Shown here piece by piece: positions 15,814-24,445 of a stretch of DNA of 64,000 nt; the first letter of the stretch is position 1; each line of letters begins with the position of its first letter. A program made the position numbers and the translations under genes. The notes under the pieces were generated by a model. It did not search any database. It was not told the DNA's origin and saw only the letters and a program-made list of their open reading frames with translations. Origin of the DNA: RGIG8368 sp045540275. Lineage in GTDB: Bacteria; Verrucomicrobiota; Kiritimatiellia; RFP12; UBA1067. The DNA is taken from the NCBI GenBank assembly GCA_045540275.1, contig JAZQGX010000250.1, forward strand, positions 7,662-71,661, in the 5' to 3' direction.

Positions 15814-17915
15814 ATACGAGAATCGGAAAATTCTTTTCGCTGATCCGTTCGCAGGCTGAACTCTGTCCGCCTCCGCTCACCATCGAGGGCACCGGCGGTT
15901 GCCGCACCTTTTTGCGCTACAAGCGCGGAGACGACACCTTTATTTTCGAGGATGGAGTCTGGAAGAATTCCGACAGCCACTCCCCGGTACTGATTGCGCG
16001 AAAGAGCGATTTCATCCCCGGTCGGCGGGGCCGAATTTTAACGGTGTCGACCGGTAACCACGCCACCGTGGCAATTCCGTTGCTCACCGGGCGAATGTGG
16101 TCCATTCCTGCCGTTCCTCCGTCAAAACGCGGAGAGGTGCTGGTTCATTCAATCGTTTGCGCCAACGTCATTTCCGGGTTGCTGGAAATCTCGCAGCGCG
16201 ACGTCTCCGCCTCGCTGATTGCGGAAACCGATTTGTGGCTTCGCGAGGTGGGGTTGCCGATGGACGGCATGGTGATGGCCGAGCGCGACGACGGGACGGT
16301 CGAACATTTCCGTAAATTGGGACAAGAATGGCGCATTAAACCGCTGGCTTGGACGCGCAGGGAAATAGAGATGGCGCTGGCGGCAAGCCGCACCTCGATA
16401 AACACCTCGCTGTCGTATTATCACAGCGCCAAAGGTGTCCACTTCCTCTCCTACGGCGATTTTCACCGGCTTGGCGCATTGGCAAAAACGGACTTCGCCG
16501 AATTTGTGCGTTGTCTGCGCGAGTGGGGCGCGCTCGGCGAGGGTGAGAAGGTGTCCAATGTGAGAATGCCAAAATTCCATGGGCACCATGAAATCGAATT
16601 TTTCGGCATGCGCCGGGGCATTGCCGAGGAGAAGGTGATTCCCATGCTGGAGCAGCTGCTGGAGGATATCACGCTCAAACGGTGTGATGCCGAGTCGGCA
16701 TACCGAATGTACGCTCGAATCGACCGTCTGTATCGTGATAATCTGACTCGTCCGACTCTTGGCGATGATACTTCAGAGGATTTCATCGATACCCTCTACA
16801 TGCATCTTACCGGCGAAATCTATTACACCCACAACGATCTGGGATCGCTCGCTTTTGATGACCGCCGTACCGCGCTGCCCGGCGCGACCTTCCACGACGG
16901 ACGACCTGAATTCCATCCCGGATGCGACGAAAGAACGCGGGTGCTCATGCGTAATGTCGAACAAAGCCTGAGCAATGACGAGCTGATCGAATATGCCAAT
17001 GTCTATGAAATACGGTCGCAGCATGACGATGAACAGCCTGCCGGTGTCAAGCTTGGTTCGGGGCAGACACGTGAAATCGTCTTCAAAACCAACCGCCGCG
17101 CTTTGACGCGCAGTTTTATTGAAAAACGGCTGGCCCAGGCCAAGCCCGGTTACGGTGCCTATCTTCTCGTCCGCGTCCAAGCCTTCAAGGAACTGGGGGT
17201 GAATTTCCCGGAATACCGGCTGCTGTCCCGTCTCTCTTCGTCCGCCGGCAGGAAGATCAGTTACTATCTTCGTACACGCTGTCCGGGAGAGCCGCTGGAT
17301 GATTTGCCCAATACGATTTTCAAGCCGACCTCATCATCCGATCCCGAGGTCGCCGGTGAGGATCCGCGCGTTGCATTGAGTCTGGCCGCATTGCTGGGAG
17401 ATGCCGCCGCGCAGAATATGACGTTGAAGAAATACATTCCCGATTCGGGGTGCCGGTTTGGTATCGGCAAGGAGATTTATGAGCTGGGCTTCAACACCGC
17501 CTGCCGGAGAATGATGCCGGTCTATGTGATGACCTGTTCTGCGCGCGGCAGTCTGGGGTGGCCGGATCTGGCGCGAAGTGAGGAGAATCTGAACAGTCTC
17601 TTTTCGTTTTATGCGTCCGCCTATGCCGGCACGCTGCATAAATTCTGGCTCAAACATTCATGCGCGGTAAGTATCCAGACGATGGCAGATCAATTTATGA
17701 ACGGGTTTGAGTTCAAGACCAGAGCCATGCATTGGTGCTACATGTCGCGCAAGGAGCAATTCGATCATTTTAAGCCGCAGATTCCATCGTCATACGGATT
17801 TGCCGACAAGTGGGATTTTGCATTGTGGGCGCTTGACGCATTGACCGCACGCATGGGTGAGTTTGCCGAAATTTTCATAGAGAAGGTGCGCGAGGCCGGT
17901 GCCTCGCACAAGTAA
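15810..17915 (+). CDS. Unknown 701-residue protein with kinase-like motifs
   Basis: I do not recognise the family. The start at 15810 overlaps the previous stop (ATGA) and has a perfect AAGGAGG at 15796-15802, so the longer upstream reading is rejected. There is no signal peptide and no membrane helix. The first 240 residues are beta-rich. The second half contains LLGDAAAQNMTLK, with a D531-x4-N536 spacing like the protein-kinase catalytic loop, then PDSGCRFGIGKEIYEL (D545), which could play the DFG role; a conserved-looking KTNRRALTRSFIEKRL lies upstream. This suggests an atypical kinase fold, by inference only. It is translationally coupled to the MurU-AmgK-like enzyme and followed 12 bases later by an acyltransferase, which points to envelope metabolism. 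Confidence 0.7.
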   Translation: MNTRIGKFFSLIRSQAELCPPPLTIEGTGGCRTFLRYKRGDDTFIFEDGVWKNSDSHSPVLIARKSDFIPGRRGRILTVSTGNHATVAIPLLTGRMWSIPAVPPSKRGEVLVHSIVCANVISGLLEISQRDVSASLIAETDLWLREVGLPMDGMVMAERDDGTVEHFRKLGQEWRIKPLAWTRREIEMALAASRTSINTSLSYYHSAKGVHFLSYGDFHRLGALAKTDFAEFVRCLREWGALGEGEKVSNVRMPKFHGHHEIEFFGMRRGIAEEKVIPMLEQLLEDITLKRCDAESAYRMYARIDRLYRDNLTRPTLGDDTSEDFIDTLYMHLTGEIYYTHNDLGSLAFDDRRTALPGATFHDGRPEFHPGCDERTRVLMRNVEQSLSNDELIEYANVYEIRSQHDDEQPAGVKLGSGQTREIVFKTNRRALTRSFIEKRLAQAKPGYGAYLLVRVQAFKELGVNFPEYRLLSRLSSSAGRKISYYLRTRCPGEPLDDLPNTIFKPTSSSDPEVAGEDPRVALSLAALLGDAAAQNMTLKKYIPDSGCRFGIGKEIYELGFNTACRRMMPVYVMTCSARGSLGWPDLARSEENLNSLFSFYASAYAGTLHKFWLKHSCAVSIQTMADQFMNGFEFKTRAMHWCYMSRKEQFDHFKPQIPSSYGFADKWDFALWALDALTARMGEFAEIFIEKVREAGASHK

Positions 17916-17927
17916 CCGGGAGTGGAA

Positions 17928-18806
17928 ATGGATTATCTGGTCTATCTTTTCATGCGTTTTGCCTATGCGCTGTATGATTATGTCCCGTCTGAAAAAGCAT
18001 ACGGCATAGGTTCAGGCTTCGCCAAATTGGTGTATCCTCTTTTCCGGGCGCGGCGCTCGCTTGCAATCGGCAACATTATCAAGGCCGGTATCGCCGCCGG
18101 GCGCGACGAAGCCGATCGGATCGCCCGCTGCGCATTCGGACATTTTGCGGGACATCTTTGTGAGGCGATAAAAATCGGAGATGCGCTGGCCGGTTCGAAG
18201 TGGGAGGATCACTTTGTCTATGACGGAAGTCCCGAGGTCTGGACGACTCTTACCCGGCAAACAGATCGTCCCGTGATGATAGTTTCCGGCCATCACGGGG
18301 TTTGGGAATCCGCCGTTCCTCTGATATCCAGTTTTCGCCCGATGATAGCGGTCGCGAGAAAGATGAACAATCCGTATGTCAACGAGTTGATGAAGAAGCG
18401 CCATTTCCGCGGAAACATCACCGTCATCAGCAAAGACAAGGGGTTTACCCCGGGCGTTATCCGGCAGTGGAAGGAAAGCAATGCGGCGATGACTCTACTC
18501 GCAGACCAGCATGCAGGCAGGCGCCATGGCATGAAGGTGGACTTTTTCGGCTATCCCGCAGGTACCCATACTTCCCCTGCAAGACTCTATGAGGCTGCAA
18601 GAGCTCCGATGCTGATAGGTTCGTTCGTGCGCGAAGCCGCATTCAAATACCGAATGGTCGCCATCGGGGATGTCTACGAACCGTTACTTTCCGGCGACCG
18701 GCAGGAAAACATCAAACGAATCCTGACCGAACTTAATGAGCGGATGGCCGAGGTGATCCGCAGATACCCTGAACAGTATCTCTGGGCTCATCGTCGATGG
18801 AGATGA
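17928..18806 (+). CDS. LpxL/HtrB-family lipid acyltransferase
   Basis: This 292-residue membrane-associated acyltransferase of the lipid A biosynthesis (LpxL/HtrB/LpxM) family transfers an acyl chain to a glycolipid acceptor. The catalytic H-x4-E motif is in VSGHHGVWES (about residue 125). ADQHAGRRHGMKVDFFGYP and THTSPARLYEAA are the other conserved blocks. There is an N-terminal hydrophobic helix (DYLVYLFMRFAYALYDYV). ATG at 17928 is preferred over GTG at 17922 because GGGAG sits 5 bases before it. It is the last gene of the cassette from folB and ends 6 bases from a convergent gene. The presence of the family suggests a Gram-negative outer membrane. Confidence 0.88.
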   Translation: MDYLVYLFMRFAYALYDYVPSEKAYGIGSGFAKLVYPLFRARRSLAIGNIIKAGIAAGRDEADRIARCAFGHFAGHLCEAIKIGDALAGSKWEDHFVYDGSPEVWTTLTRQTDRPVMIVSGHHGVWESAVPLISSFRPMIAVARKMNNPYVNELMKKRHFRGNITVISKDKGFTPGVIRQWKESNAAMTLLADQHAGRRHGMKVDFFGYPAGTHTSPARLYEAARAPMLIGSFVREAAFKYRMVAIGDVYEPLLSGDRQENIKRILTELNERMAEVIRRYPEQYLWAHRRWR

Positions 18807-18812
18807 GTGCGG

Positions 18813-20807
18813 TCAGTCGATGGCATTGACCGCGTCCGACTGCTCCTTTTGCAGCCGTTCAAGCTCTTCGGCGTCGCGCGCCCACTCTTCGCTGAATGCA
18901 TCCAGTTGGTCCTGCACCACTTTGAGCCGTTTGTTCAATGTTCCGAAATCGGTATCGGGCTTGGGATTGAACAGCTGCTCGGAAATTTCCTCAAGCTCTT
19001 TTTCCCGTGCGGCGATGTCGGCCTCCTCTTTGGCGACCTTTTCGCGCAACGCTCTGATTCGGGGTGCCAGTTTTTCCCGTGCCAGAGCCCTTGCCCGGCG
19101 AAGATCTTTTCCGGTCTGCCGAGTCTGGGTCTTTCCTCCGTTCTGCTCAACGGTCGCGGATGGTTCAACCATGTGAGAACCGTCCCCGAGGCCGCCGGTT
19201 TTCTCAAGATAGTATTCGTAGCCGCCCGGGAACCGCCGAACTCCGGCGGGAGTGATTTCAATGATGCCGTCGGCGGTGTTGCGCACAAAATCAATATCGT
19301 GGCTGACGAGACACACGGTGCCGTTGTACTGCCTGAGGGCATTTTCAAGGGTCTGGCGTCCCTCCATGTCCAGGTGCGTCGTCGGTTCGTCCAGCAGCAT
19401 CAGGTTTGGCGCTTCCAAGAAAAGACGCAAAAAGGCCAATCGGATCTTTTCACCGCCGCTGAGCACGCCGGACGGTTTTGAAATGTCATCCGCAGAGAAG
19501 CCGAATGCGCCCAGTTTGGAGCGTAGATCCTTTTCGGTAGTGCCGGCCGGGGCTTTGCGTTTTGCACATTCAAAGACCGATGCGTCGGGAGGGATGGTTT
19601 CGGAAAATTCCTGCGAGAGGTATCCGATCTTGACCTGATGGCCAAGTGTGCACCGGCCCTCGGTCGGGACTTTGGTGCCTGCCATCATCCGGAGCAGCGT
19701 GGTCTTCCCCATGCCGTTGAAACCGATGATTGCGATTTTTTCGCCGCGCGTTATCGACAGATTGACATCCTGAAGAACATTACGTCTGCCGTCGTATGAA
19801 AACGCGAGATTTTCCATTCTTGCCACCTCGACGCCGGCGTGAGGCGCGGACGGAAGACGGAGGAAGCCTGCGGCTCGGGAGCGCTTCGGCAGCACCACCG
19901 CCTCTTCACGAATTTTCTCGATCATCTTTATGCGGCTTTGCGCCTGTGCCGCTTTTGTGGCCTGCGCTCTGAATTCGTCGACAAAACGCTGCAATTGCTC
20001 GATGCGGCGATCTTGATTCTGTTTGGCGGCTAGCAGATTGCGGTAGCGGATTTCCCGTTCGCGCAGATAGAAGGCGAGGTCTCCGTTGTATCGGGTCGCG
20101 GTCTGGGCATCGACTTCGACGGTTACCGAAGTCAACGTGCGAAGCAGGTAGCGGTCGTGGGAGATCAAGACCAACGTTCCATCGTAGGTTTTCAAAAAAC
20201 GCTGCAGCCAGAGAATGGCGGGCAGATCGAGATAGTTCGACGGTTCGTCCAGCAAGAGCAGATCCGGCTTGGCGGCGAGCACTCTTGACAGTTCCGCACG
20301 CATCTGCCATCCTCCGCTGAAACTGGAGAACGGCCGGTTGAAATCGCAAGTGGGAAACCCGAGCCCCCCCAGCGACACCTTGACGCGGGCTTCAAGATCG
20401 TATGCGCCCAAATGTTCAAATTCGGTCTGCAAGTCGCCTAATTCGCGAAGGAGACGGGCTCTTACGCGGTCATCCGTCTCCGATGACAATTCATGCTCCA
20501 GCTGGTGAATGCGTTTTTCGATTTCCGCCAGTCCCGCCACCCCGCGCATGGCATACTCCAAAAGAGTTTCCTCTGGAGTGAGCGGTTTGAGGTGCTGACG
20601 AACATGGCCAATGCGTGGATTTTCTTCAATGATGACCTGTCCGGTCTCCGGTTCGGTATCGCGGAGAATCATTTTGAAGATTGTGGATTTGCCCGAGCCG
20701 TTAGGACCGACAATGCCTACGCGCTCTCCCTTGCTGATTTTAAAATTGACGTGCTCCAGAACGATTTGCGTTCCGTAGCGCATTCCCACATCTCGAAATT
20801 CAATCAT
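18813..20807 (-). CDS. ABC-F family ATPase (Uup/YheS/EttA-like)
   Basis: This 664-residue soluble protein carries two ABC ATPase domains and no membrane segment. The first Walker A is GPNGSGKST (about 35) and its signature is FSGGWQMR; the second is GFNGMGKTT (about 360) and LSGGEKIR. A linker of about 80 residues between them is rich in Arg/Lys, as in ribosome-binding ABC-F proteins. The C-terminus (about 560-655) is a charged coiled coil like that of Uup. ABC-F proteins act on the ribosomal E site in translation regulation or antibiotic protection; which subgroup this is cannot be decided from sequence reading. Its start overlaps the murC-murB stop by 4 bases (ATGA). Confidence 0.93.
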   Translation of the reverse strand: MIEFRDVGMRYGTQIVLEHVNFKISKGERVGIVGPNGSGKSTIFKMILRDTEPETGQVIIEENPRIGHVRQHLKPLTPEETLLEYAMRGVAGLAEIEKRIHQLEHELSSETDDRVRARLLRELGDLQTEFEHLGAYDLEARVKVSLGGLGFPTCDFNRPFSSFSGGWQMRAELSRVLAAKPDLLLLDEPSNYLDLPAILWLQRFLKTYDGTLVLISHDRYLLRTLTSVTVEVDAQTATRYNGDLAFYLREREIRYRNLLAAKQNQDRRIEQLQRFVDEFRAQATKAAQAQSRIKMIEKIREEAVVLPKRSRAAGFLRLPSAPHAGVEVARMENLAFSYDGRRNVLQDVNLSITRGEKIAIIGFNGMGKTTLLRMMAGTKVPTEGRCTLGHQVKIGYLSQEFSETIPPDASVFECAKRKAPAGTTEKDLRSKLGAFGFSADDISKPSGVLSGGEKIRLAFLRLFLEAPNLMLLDEPTTHLDMEGRQTLENALRQYNGTVCLVSHDIDFVRNTADGIIEITPAGVRRFPGGYEYYLEKTGGLGDGSHMVEPSATVEQNGGKTQTRQTGKDLRRARALAREKLAPRIRALREKVAKEEADIAAREKELEEISEQLFNPKPDTDFGTLNKRLKVVQDQLDAFSEEWARDAEELERLQKEQSDAVNAID

Positions 20808-23143
20808 GACTGCTCCTTGCCATGCAGCGTAAGTCCGCGTATTTCAGGTTCAAGCCTAATTCCGGAGGCTTCAAACGCTTTTGTCCTGAGGATTTGAACC
20901 AAGGCCAGTACATCGCTTGCGGCGGCGTTTTCCCTGGTAACGATGATATTGGCGTGAAAATCGCTCACTTCCGCCAGACCGACACGGTATCCTTTACATC
21001 CGGCCGCCTCGAGGATTTTCCCCGCACTCCCCTGTTCTGGATTTTTGAAAACGGATCCTTCGCATCTCAAGCCTTGCAGCGGTAGGCGTCTGGAGCGGAT
21101 GGAGCGGCGCGCTTCTTCGATCTCGTTCCGGTCGCACGGAACCAGTTGCATTTTGCATGAAATAGCAATTCTCCGGTGCCGTCCGTCCTGCAACAATGAG
21201 CAGCGGCGATAAGCGAATCCGCATTGCGCCGCCGGCCAGCTTTTGATTTCGCCGTTGCTTTCAAGGCAGGTGATCTCAGAGACCACCTGGCCGATGGACG
21301 CGTCAAATGCTCCTGCGTTCATCGCAAGAAGGCCGCCGACGGTGCCTGGGATTGAGTCCAGTTTCTCGATTCCGGAGAGACCGTTGGCGGTGCAGTATTC
21401 CAGCAGTGCGCCGCCGGTAATGTGAGTCGGCACCTCGATGGTTCGTTCGTCGATTCTTTTTATTTCTCCCCAGCGACTTCGGGCCAGGTCGAGCACGATT
21501 CCGTTCAATCCGGTATCGGGCACCCAGGTGTTTGCCCCCAGTCCGATCAGATGCAGGTCGATTCCATTTCTGCCGGCAAACAAGACGGTTTTGCGCAACG
21601 CCTCCACGCTTTCAACCGTAACCAGCGCCTCCGCGCTGCCTCCGCATTTGAAAAAGTTCAAATTTCGCATTGGCGCTTCAAAGCGTATCGACAATTGCGC
21701 TTCGCGCTCCAGTTCGGAAAAATCCGTTCTTTGATCTTTGTTGCGCGTTGCAAGCTCTCCCAGTTCAATCACATCTCCCGCGCCCGCCAGCATCAGCAGA
21801 TCACCGTCCCGCAGCGTCCTCTGCAGATATTTTCGCACCTCTTCTTTACTTTGAGCAAGCAATACGCGCTGCGTTTTATCGTGCATTCGGAAACTGCGGT
21901 ACAGATCGGCGCTGGTTCCGCCGGGAATCAACGGTTCGGAAGCGGCGTAAACCGGGAGAAGGATCGTTTCGCACGATCCTAAGAGGGCTTTGGGAAATTC
22001 TTCGAGAAACGCTTTGGTGCGCGAATAACGGTGAGGCTGAAAGACGGTGATCAAACGGTTAGGCTTCAATGCCAGAGCCATTTTCTGCATGGCTTTCAGT
22101 TCCTCGGGATGATGGGCATAGTCGGTTATCACATCGACTCTGTGCCATTGTCCGAGATGCTGGAAGCGCCGGTCGGGAAGTTGCGAACAGGATTCTTTGA
22201 GTTTTTCAAAAACGCGCAGCGGTTCGCACCCCAGTAGAATTGCCCCGGCGGAAGCGGCGAGTGCATTTGAAATATTGTGTATTCCGGTGTAAGGTAGCGA
22301 GACAGACGGAAATGTCCTGCCGCGGAAGACGGGGATAAAAGAACATCCCCGACTGCCCATGACGATTTCACGCGCAGTTATATCTGCATGATTGTCCAGG
22401 GCAAAGGTAAGTTTTTCCACTGCGGCGTCCGCAGCGGCACGCATCGCACGGGGAGAATCGGCGCACACGGCAACGCCGCGCCGGGTTTGGGAAACTACAC
22501 GCTTAAAGCATTCGATCAACTCGTTTTCATCGCTGAAGTGATCGACATGGTCGAGGTCGACGGCGTTTATAACGGTAACTTCAGGGTGGTACAGCGCAAG
22601 TGTCCCGTCGCTTTCGTCGCTCTCGGCGACCAGCATCGTCTCCCGTCCGGGTATTTGGGCGCAGCCGCTGACCGCGCCCAGTCGATCCGTTTTCCCTCCG
22701 ATGCACCAAGCGGGATTCATCCCCAGGTTTTCAAGCAGCGATGCGGTAAAGCATGAAGTGGTGGTTTTGCCGTGCGAGCCGCAGATCGCCACTCCGCGCA
22801 TGGAGGACATCAATTGCGCCAAAACCTCTCCCCGGGAAAGAATTGGTATCCCGGCGCGGATGGCGGCCTGCCGCTCTGGGGAGTCGGATTGGACCGCGGG
22901 GGTCGCAACCAGAATCTCAAGCCGAGGCGAAATGTGTTTTTCGCTGTGTCCCTTGAATAATTCAATGCCGTTGACTCGAAGCCATCCCGCACGCTCGCCG
23001 TCCGGATTGGAATCACAACCCGAAACCCGCCAATTGCACAAAGACAGCAGTTTCGCCAATCCGGCCATCCCCACTCCGCAAATGCCCGCGAAGTGGATTG
23101 CTCTGCCGTCTCCGTTAAACCAATTGATTGGATGATTAGTCAT
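20804..23143 (-). CDS. murC/murB: Bifunctional UDP-MurNAc-L-alanine ligase / UDP-GlcNAc-enolpyruvate reductase (MurC-MurB fusion)
   Basis: This 779-residue fusion carries two early peptidoglycan steps. Residues 1-455 are MurC: Rossmann motif HFAGICGVGMAGLAKLL, ATP loop CGSHGKTTTSCF, and DYAHHPEELKAM. Residues 480-779 are MurB type I: CGGSAEALVTVES and IPGTVGGLLAMNAGAF for FAD binding, and CEGSVFKNPEQGSAGKILE with the catalytic Ser. The domain order is the reverse of the pathway (MurB acts first). There is no frameshift or internal stop at the joint. The gene lies 1 base downstream of the hexokinase-family gene on the same strand and overlaps the ABC-F gene. Fusion of these two activities is known in some bacteria but uncommon. 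Confidence 0.95.
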   Translation of the reverse strand: MTNHPINWFNGDGRAIHFAGICGVGMAGLAKLLSLCNWRVSGCDSNPDGERAGWLRVNGIELFKGHSEKHISPRLEILVATPAVQSDSPERQAAIRAGIPILSRGEVLAQLMSSMRGVAICGSHGKTTTSCFTASLLENLGMNPAWCIGGKTDRLGAVSGCAQIPGRETMLVAESDESDGTLALYHPEVTVINAVDLDHVDHFSDENELIECFKRVVSQTRRGVAVCADSPRAMRAAADAAVEKLTFALDNHADITAREIVMGSRGCSFIPVFRGRTFPSVSLPYTGIHNISNALAASAGAILLGCEPLRVFEKLKESCSQLPDRRFQHLGQWHRVDVITDYAHHPEELKAMQKMALALKPNRLITVFQPHRYSRTKAFLEEFPKALLGSCETILLPVYAASEPLIPGGTSADLYRSFRMHDKTQRVLLAQSKEEVRKYLQRTLRDGDLLMLAGAGDVIELGELATRNKDQRTDFSELEREAQLSIRFEAPMRNLNFFKCGGSAEALVTVESVEALRKTVLFAGRNGIDLHLIGLGANTWVPDTGLNGIVLDLARSRWGEIKRIDERTIEVPTHITGGALLEYCTANGLSGIEKLDSIPGTVGGLLAMNAGAFDASIGQVVSEITCLESNGEIKSWPAAQCGFAYRRCSLLQDGRHRRIAISCKMQLVPCDRNEIEEARRSIRSRRLPLQGLRCEGSVFKNPEQGSAGKILEAAGCKGYRVGLAEVSDFHANIIVTRENAAASDVLALVQILRTKAFEASGIRLEPEIRGLTLHGKEQS

Positions 23144-23144
23144 G

Positions 23145-24437
23145 TCACACCAAACCGGCGACAGCTGAACCGATGATGGGGCTGTCGTCTACTTTGATGA
23201 TCTCGTAATGGATGCCTCTGGGCGTGAGCAGGGCGTCCAGCTCTTTTATGACCGTTCCGCGGAAGTTTCCGGTTCTGGTGAGATAGAATGTCGAGCCGTC
23301 GGCATTGACGCAGACGGGGTGGGCGGCATCCTGGCCACACCCAGTCTTAATGATGGCGGCGGCGATGTTGACCGCACTCAGCACCGCCGAGCGCTCGTAT
23401 ACCGGAGCGCAAAGTTCGCAGACGGTTTTCGCATCTTCAACGGCGATGGCGTTAAGCGGATTGCCTTCGCCGGGGCAACCTGCGCAGAAGTCATCCAAGT
23501 CCTTGTTCTCCAACTCTGCAATGGCATTAATGACCTGTGTCGATTTTTCGGAGAACAACCCCTCGGTGGCGGCGGTTTTGAGAATGAATTTCCCGATTTT
23601 CCCCAGATAGGCGCCGGCGATCATTTTTTCTAGGAAGAAGGTTCCGGGGTCGTCGGTTTCGCGATCGAGCATCACATCGAAATCGGAACGCTTGAGACCG
23701 CGGAATGCACCGGACTCGATATTGATGGCCATGCCTGCGTCGGGGTCGAGATCGTTACGTTTGAGAATATTGATGTTCTTTTCGGCATAAGACGTATTTG
23801 TGCCGGTGCCGAGGATGAATCCCACATAGGCGGAATATCCTTTGGCAATTCCCATGCATTTGCCGGCAAGCAGGGTGGTTACGGTGTCGTTAAGAATAAC
23901 CACCCGCTTGTTGATGCCGCGTTTCAACAGGCTGTTCTTAAGACCGGTGCCCAGAAGCTTGCCGACGACCGAAGGAGCCTGTATCTGTTTGCTCCAGCGG
24001 ATGAGGCGGGCATCGCAATCAGGCAATATTTCGGCAGGGTAGGAGAAGCAAAAACCAACAGTATCGGAGCGGTCTGCGATGGGGGCGACAAGGTCGGCGA
24101 GGGTGTCGAAAAAATCGGTGTCGCTGATTTCTTCCTTGGTTCCCGGCATCGGGCGTTTGACATAATCCGAAATCACGGGAGTGCCGTCTTTTTTGATGCA
24201 GACCGTTGCCGCGCGCAGATTGGTTCCCCCGGCGTCGAGAATGATTACCGGTTTTTCGGTGGGAATCGGTCTTTCCGTATTGATGAAGGAGGGTATCATC
24301 ATCAAAGATGATTTCTCTCCCTTCAATCCCGCTTCCATTTCGTTTAAAAAAGAACTGAGCAGCTCTTCGCGGTTGAACGAGTCAATGTCAAATCCGTGTT
24401 TTTCAAGGAATTGCCGGGGTGTGGCCATAGTGTGCAT
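23145..24437 (-). CDS. Hexokinase-family sugar kinase
   Basis: This 430-residue ASKHA-fold protein is of the eukaryotic-type hexokinase family (two-domain hexokinase, not the short bacterial glucokinase). Phosphate-1 motif: VIILDAGGTNLRAATV. Sugar-binding region: FCFSYPAEI and VILNDTVTTLLAGKCMG. Phosphate-2 and adenosine motifs: GFILGTGTNTSYAE and SAVLSAVNIAAAIIKTGCG. It probably phosphorylates glucose or another hexose. Glycogen phosphorylase two genes upstream on the same strand supports a role in glucan breakdown. ATG at 24428 is an alternative start, better spaced from GAAAGAG. The previous gene is 8 bases upstream and murC/murB 1 base downstream. Confidence 0.87.
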   Translation of the reverse strand: MHTMATPRQFLEKHGFDIDSFNREELLSSFLNEMEAGLKGEKSSLMMIPSFINTERPIPTEKPVIILDAGGTNLRAATVCIKKDGTPVISDYVKRPMPGTKEEISDTDFFDTLADLVAPIADRSDTVGFCFSYPAEILPDCDARLIRWSKQIQAPSVVGKLLGTGLKNSLLKRGINKRVVILNDTVTTLLAGKCMGIAKGYSAYVGFILGTGTNTSYAEKNINILKRNDLDPDAGMAINIESGAFRGLKRSDFDVMLDRETDDPGTFFLEKMIAGAYLGKIGKFILKTAATEGLFSEKSTQVINAIAELENKDLDDFCAGCPGEGNPLNAIAVEDAKTVCELCAPVYERSAVLSAVNIAAAIIKTGCGQDAAHPVCVNADGSTFYLTRTGNFRGTVIKELDALLTPRGIHYEIIKVDDSPIIGSAVAGLV

Positions 24438-24445
24438 CTCTTTCG

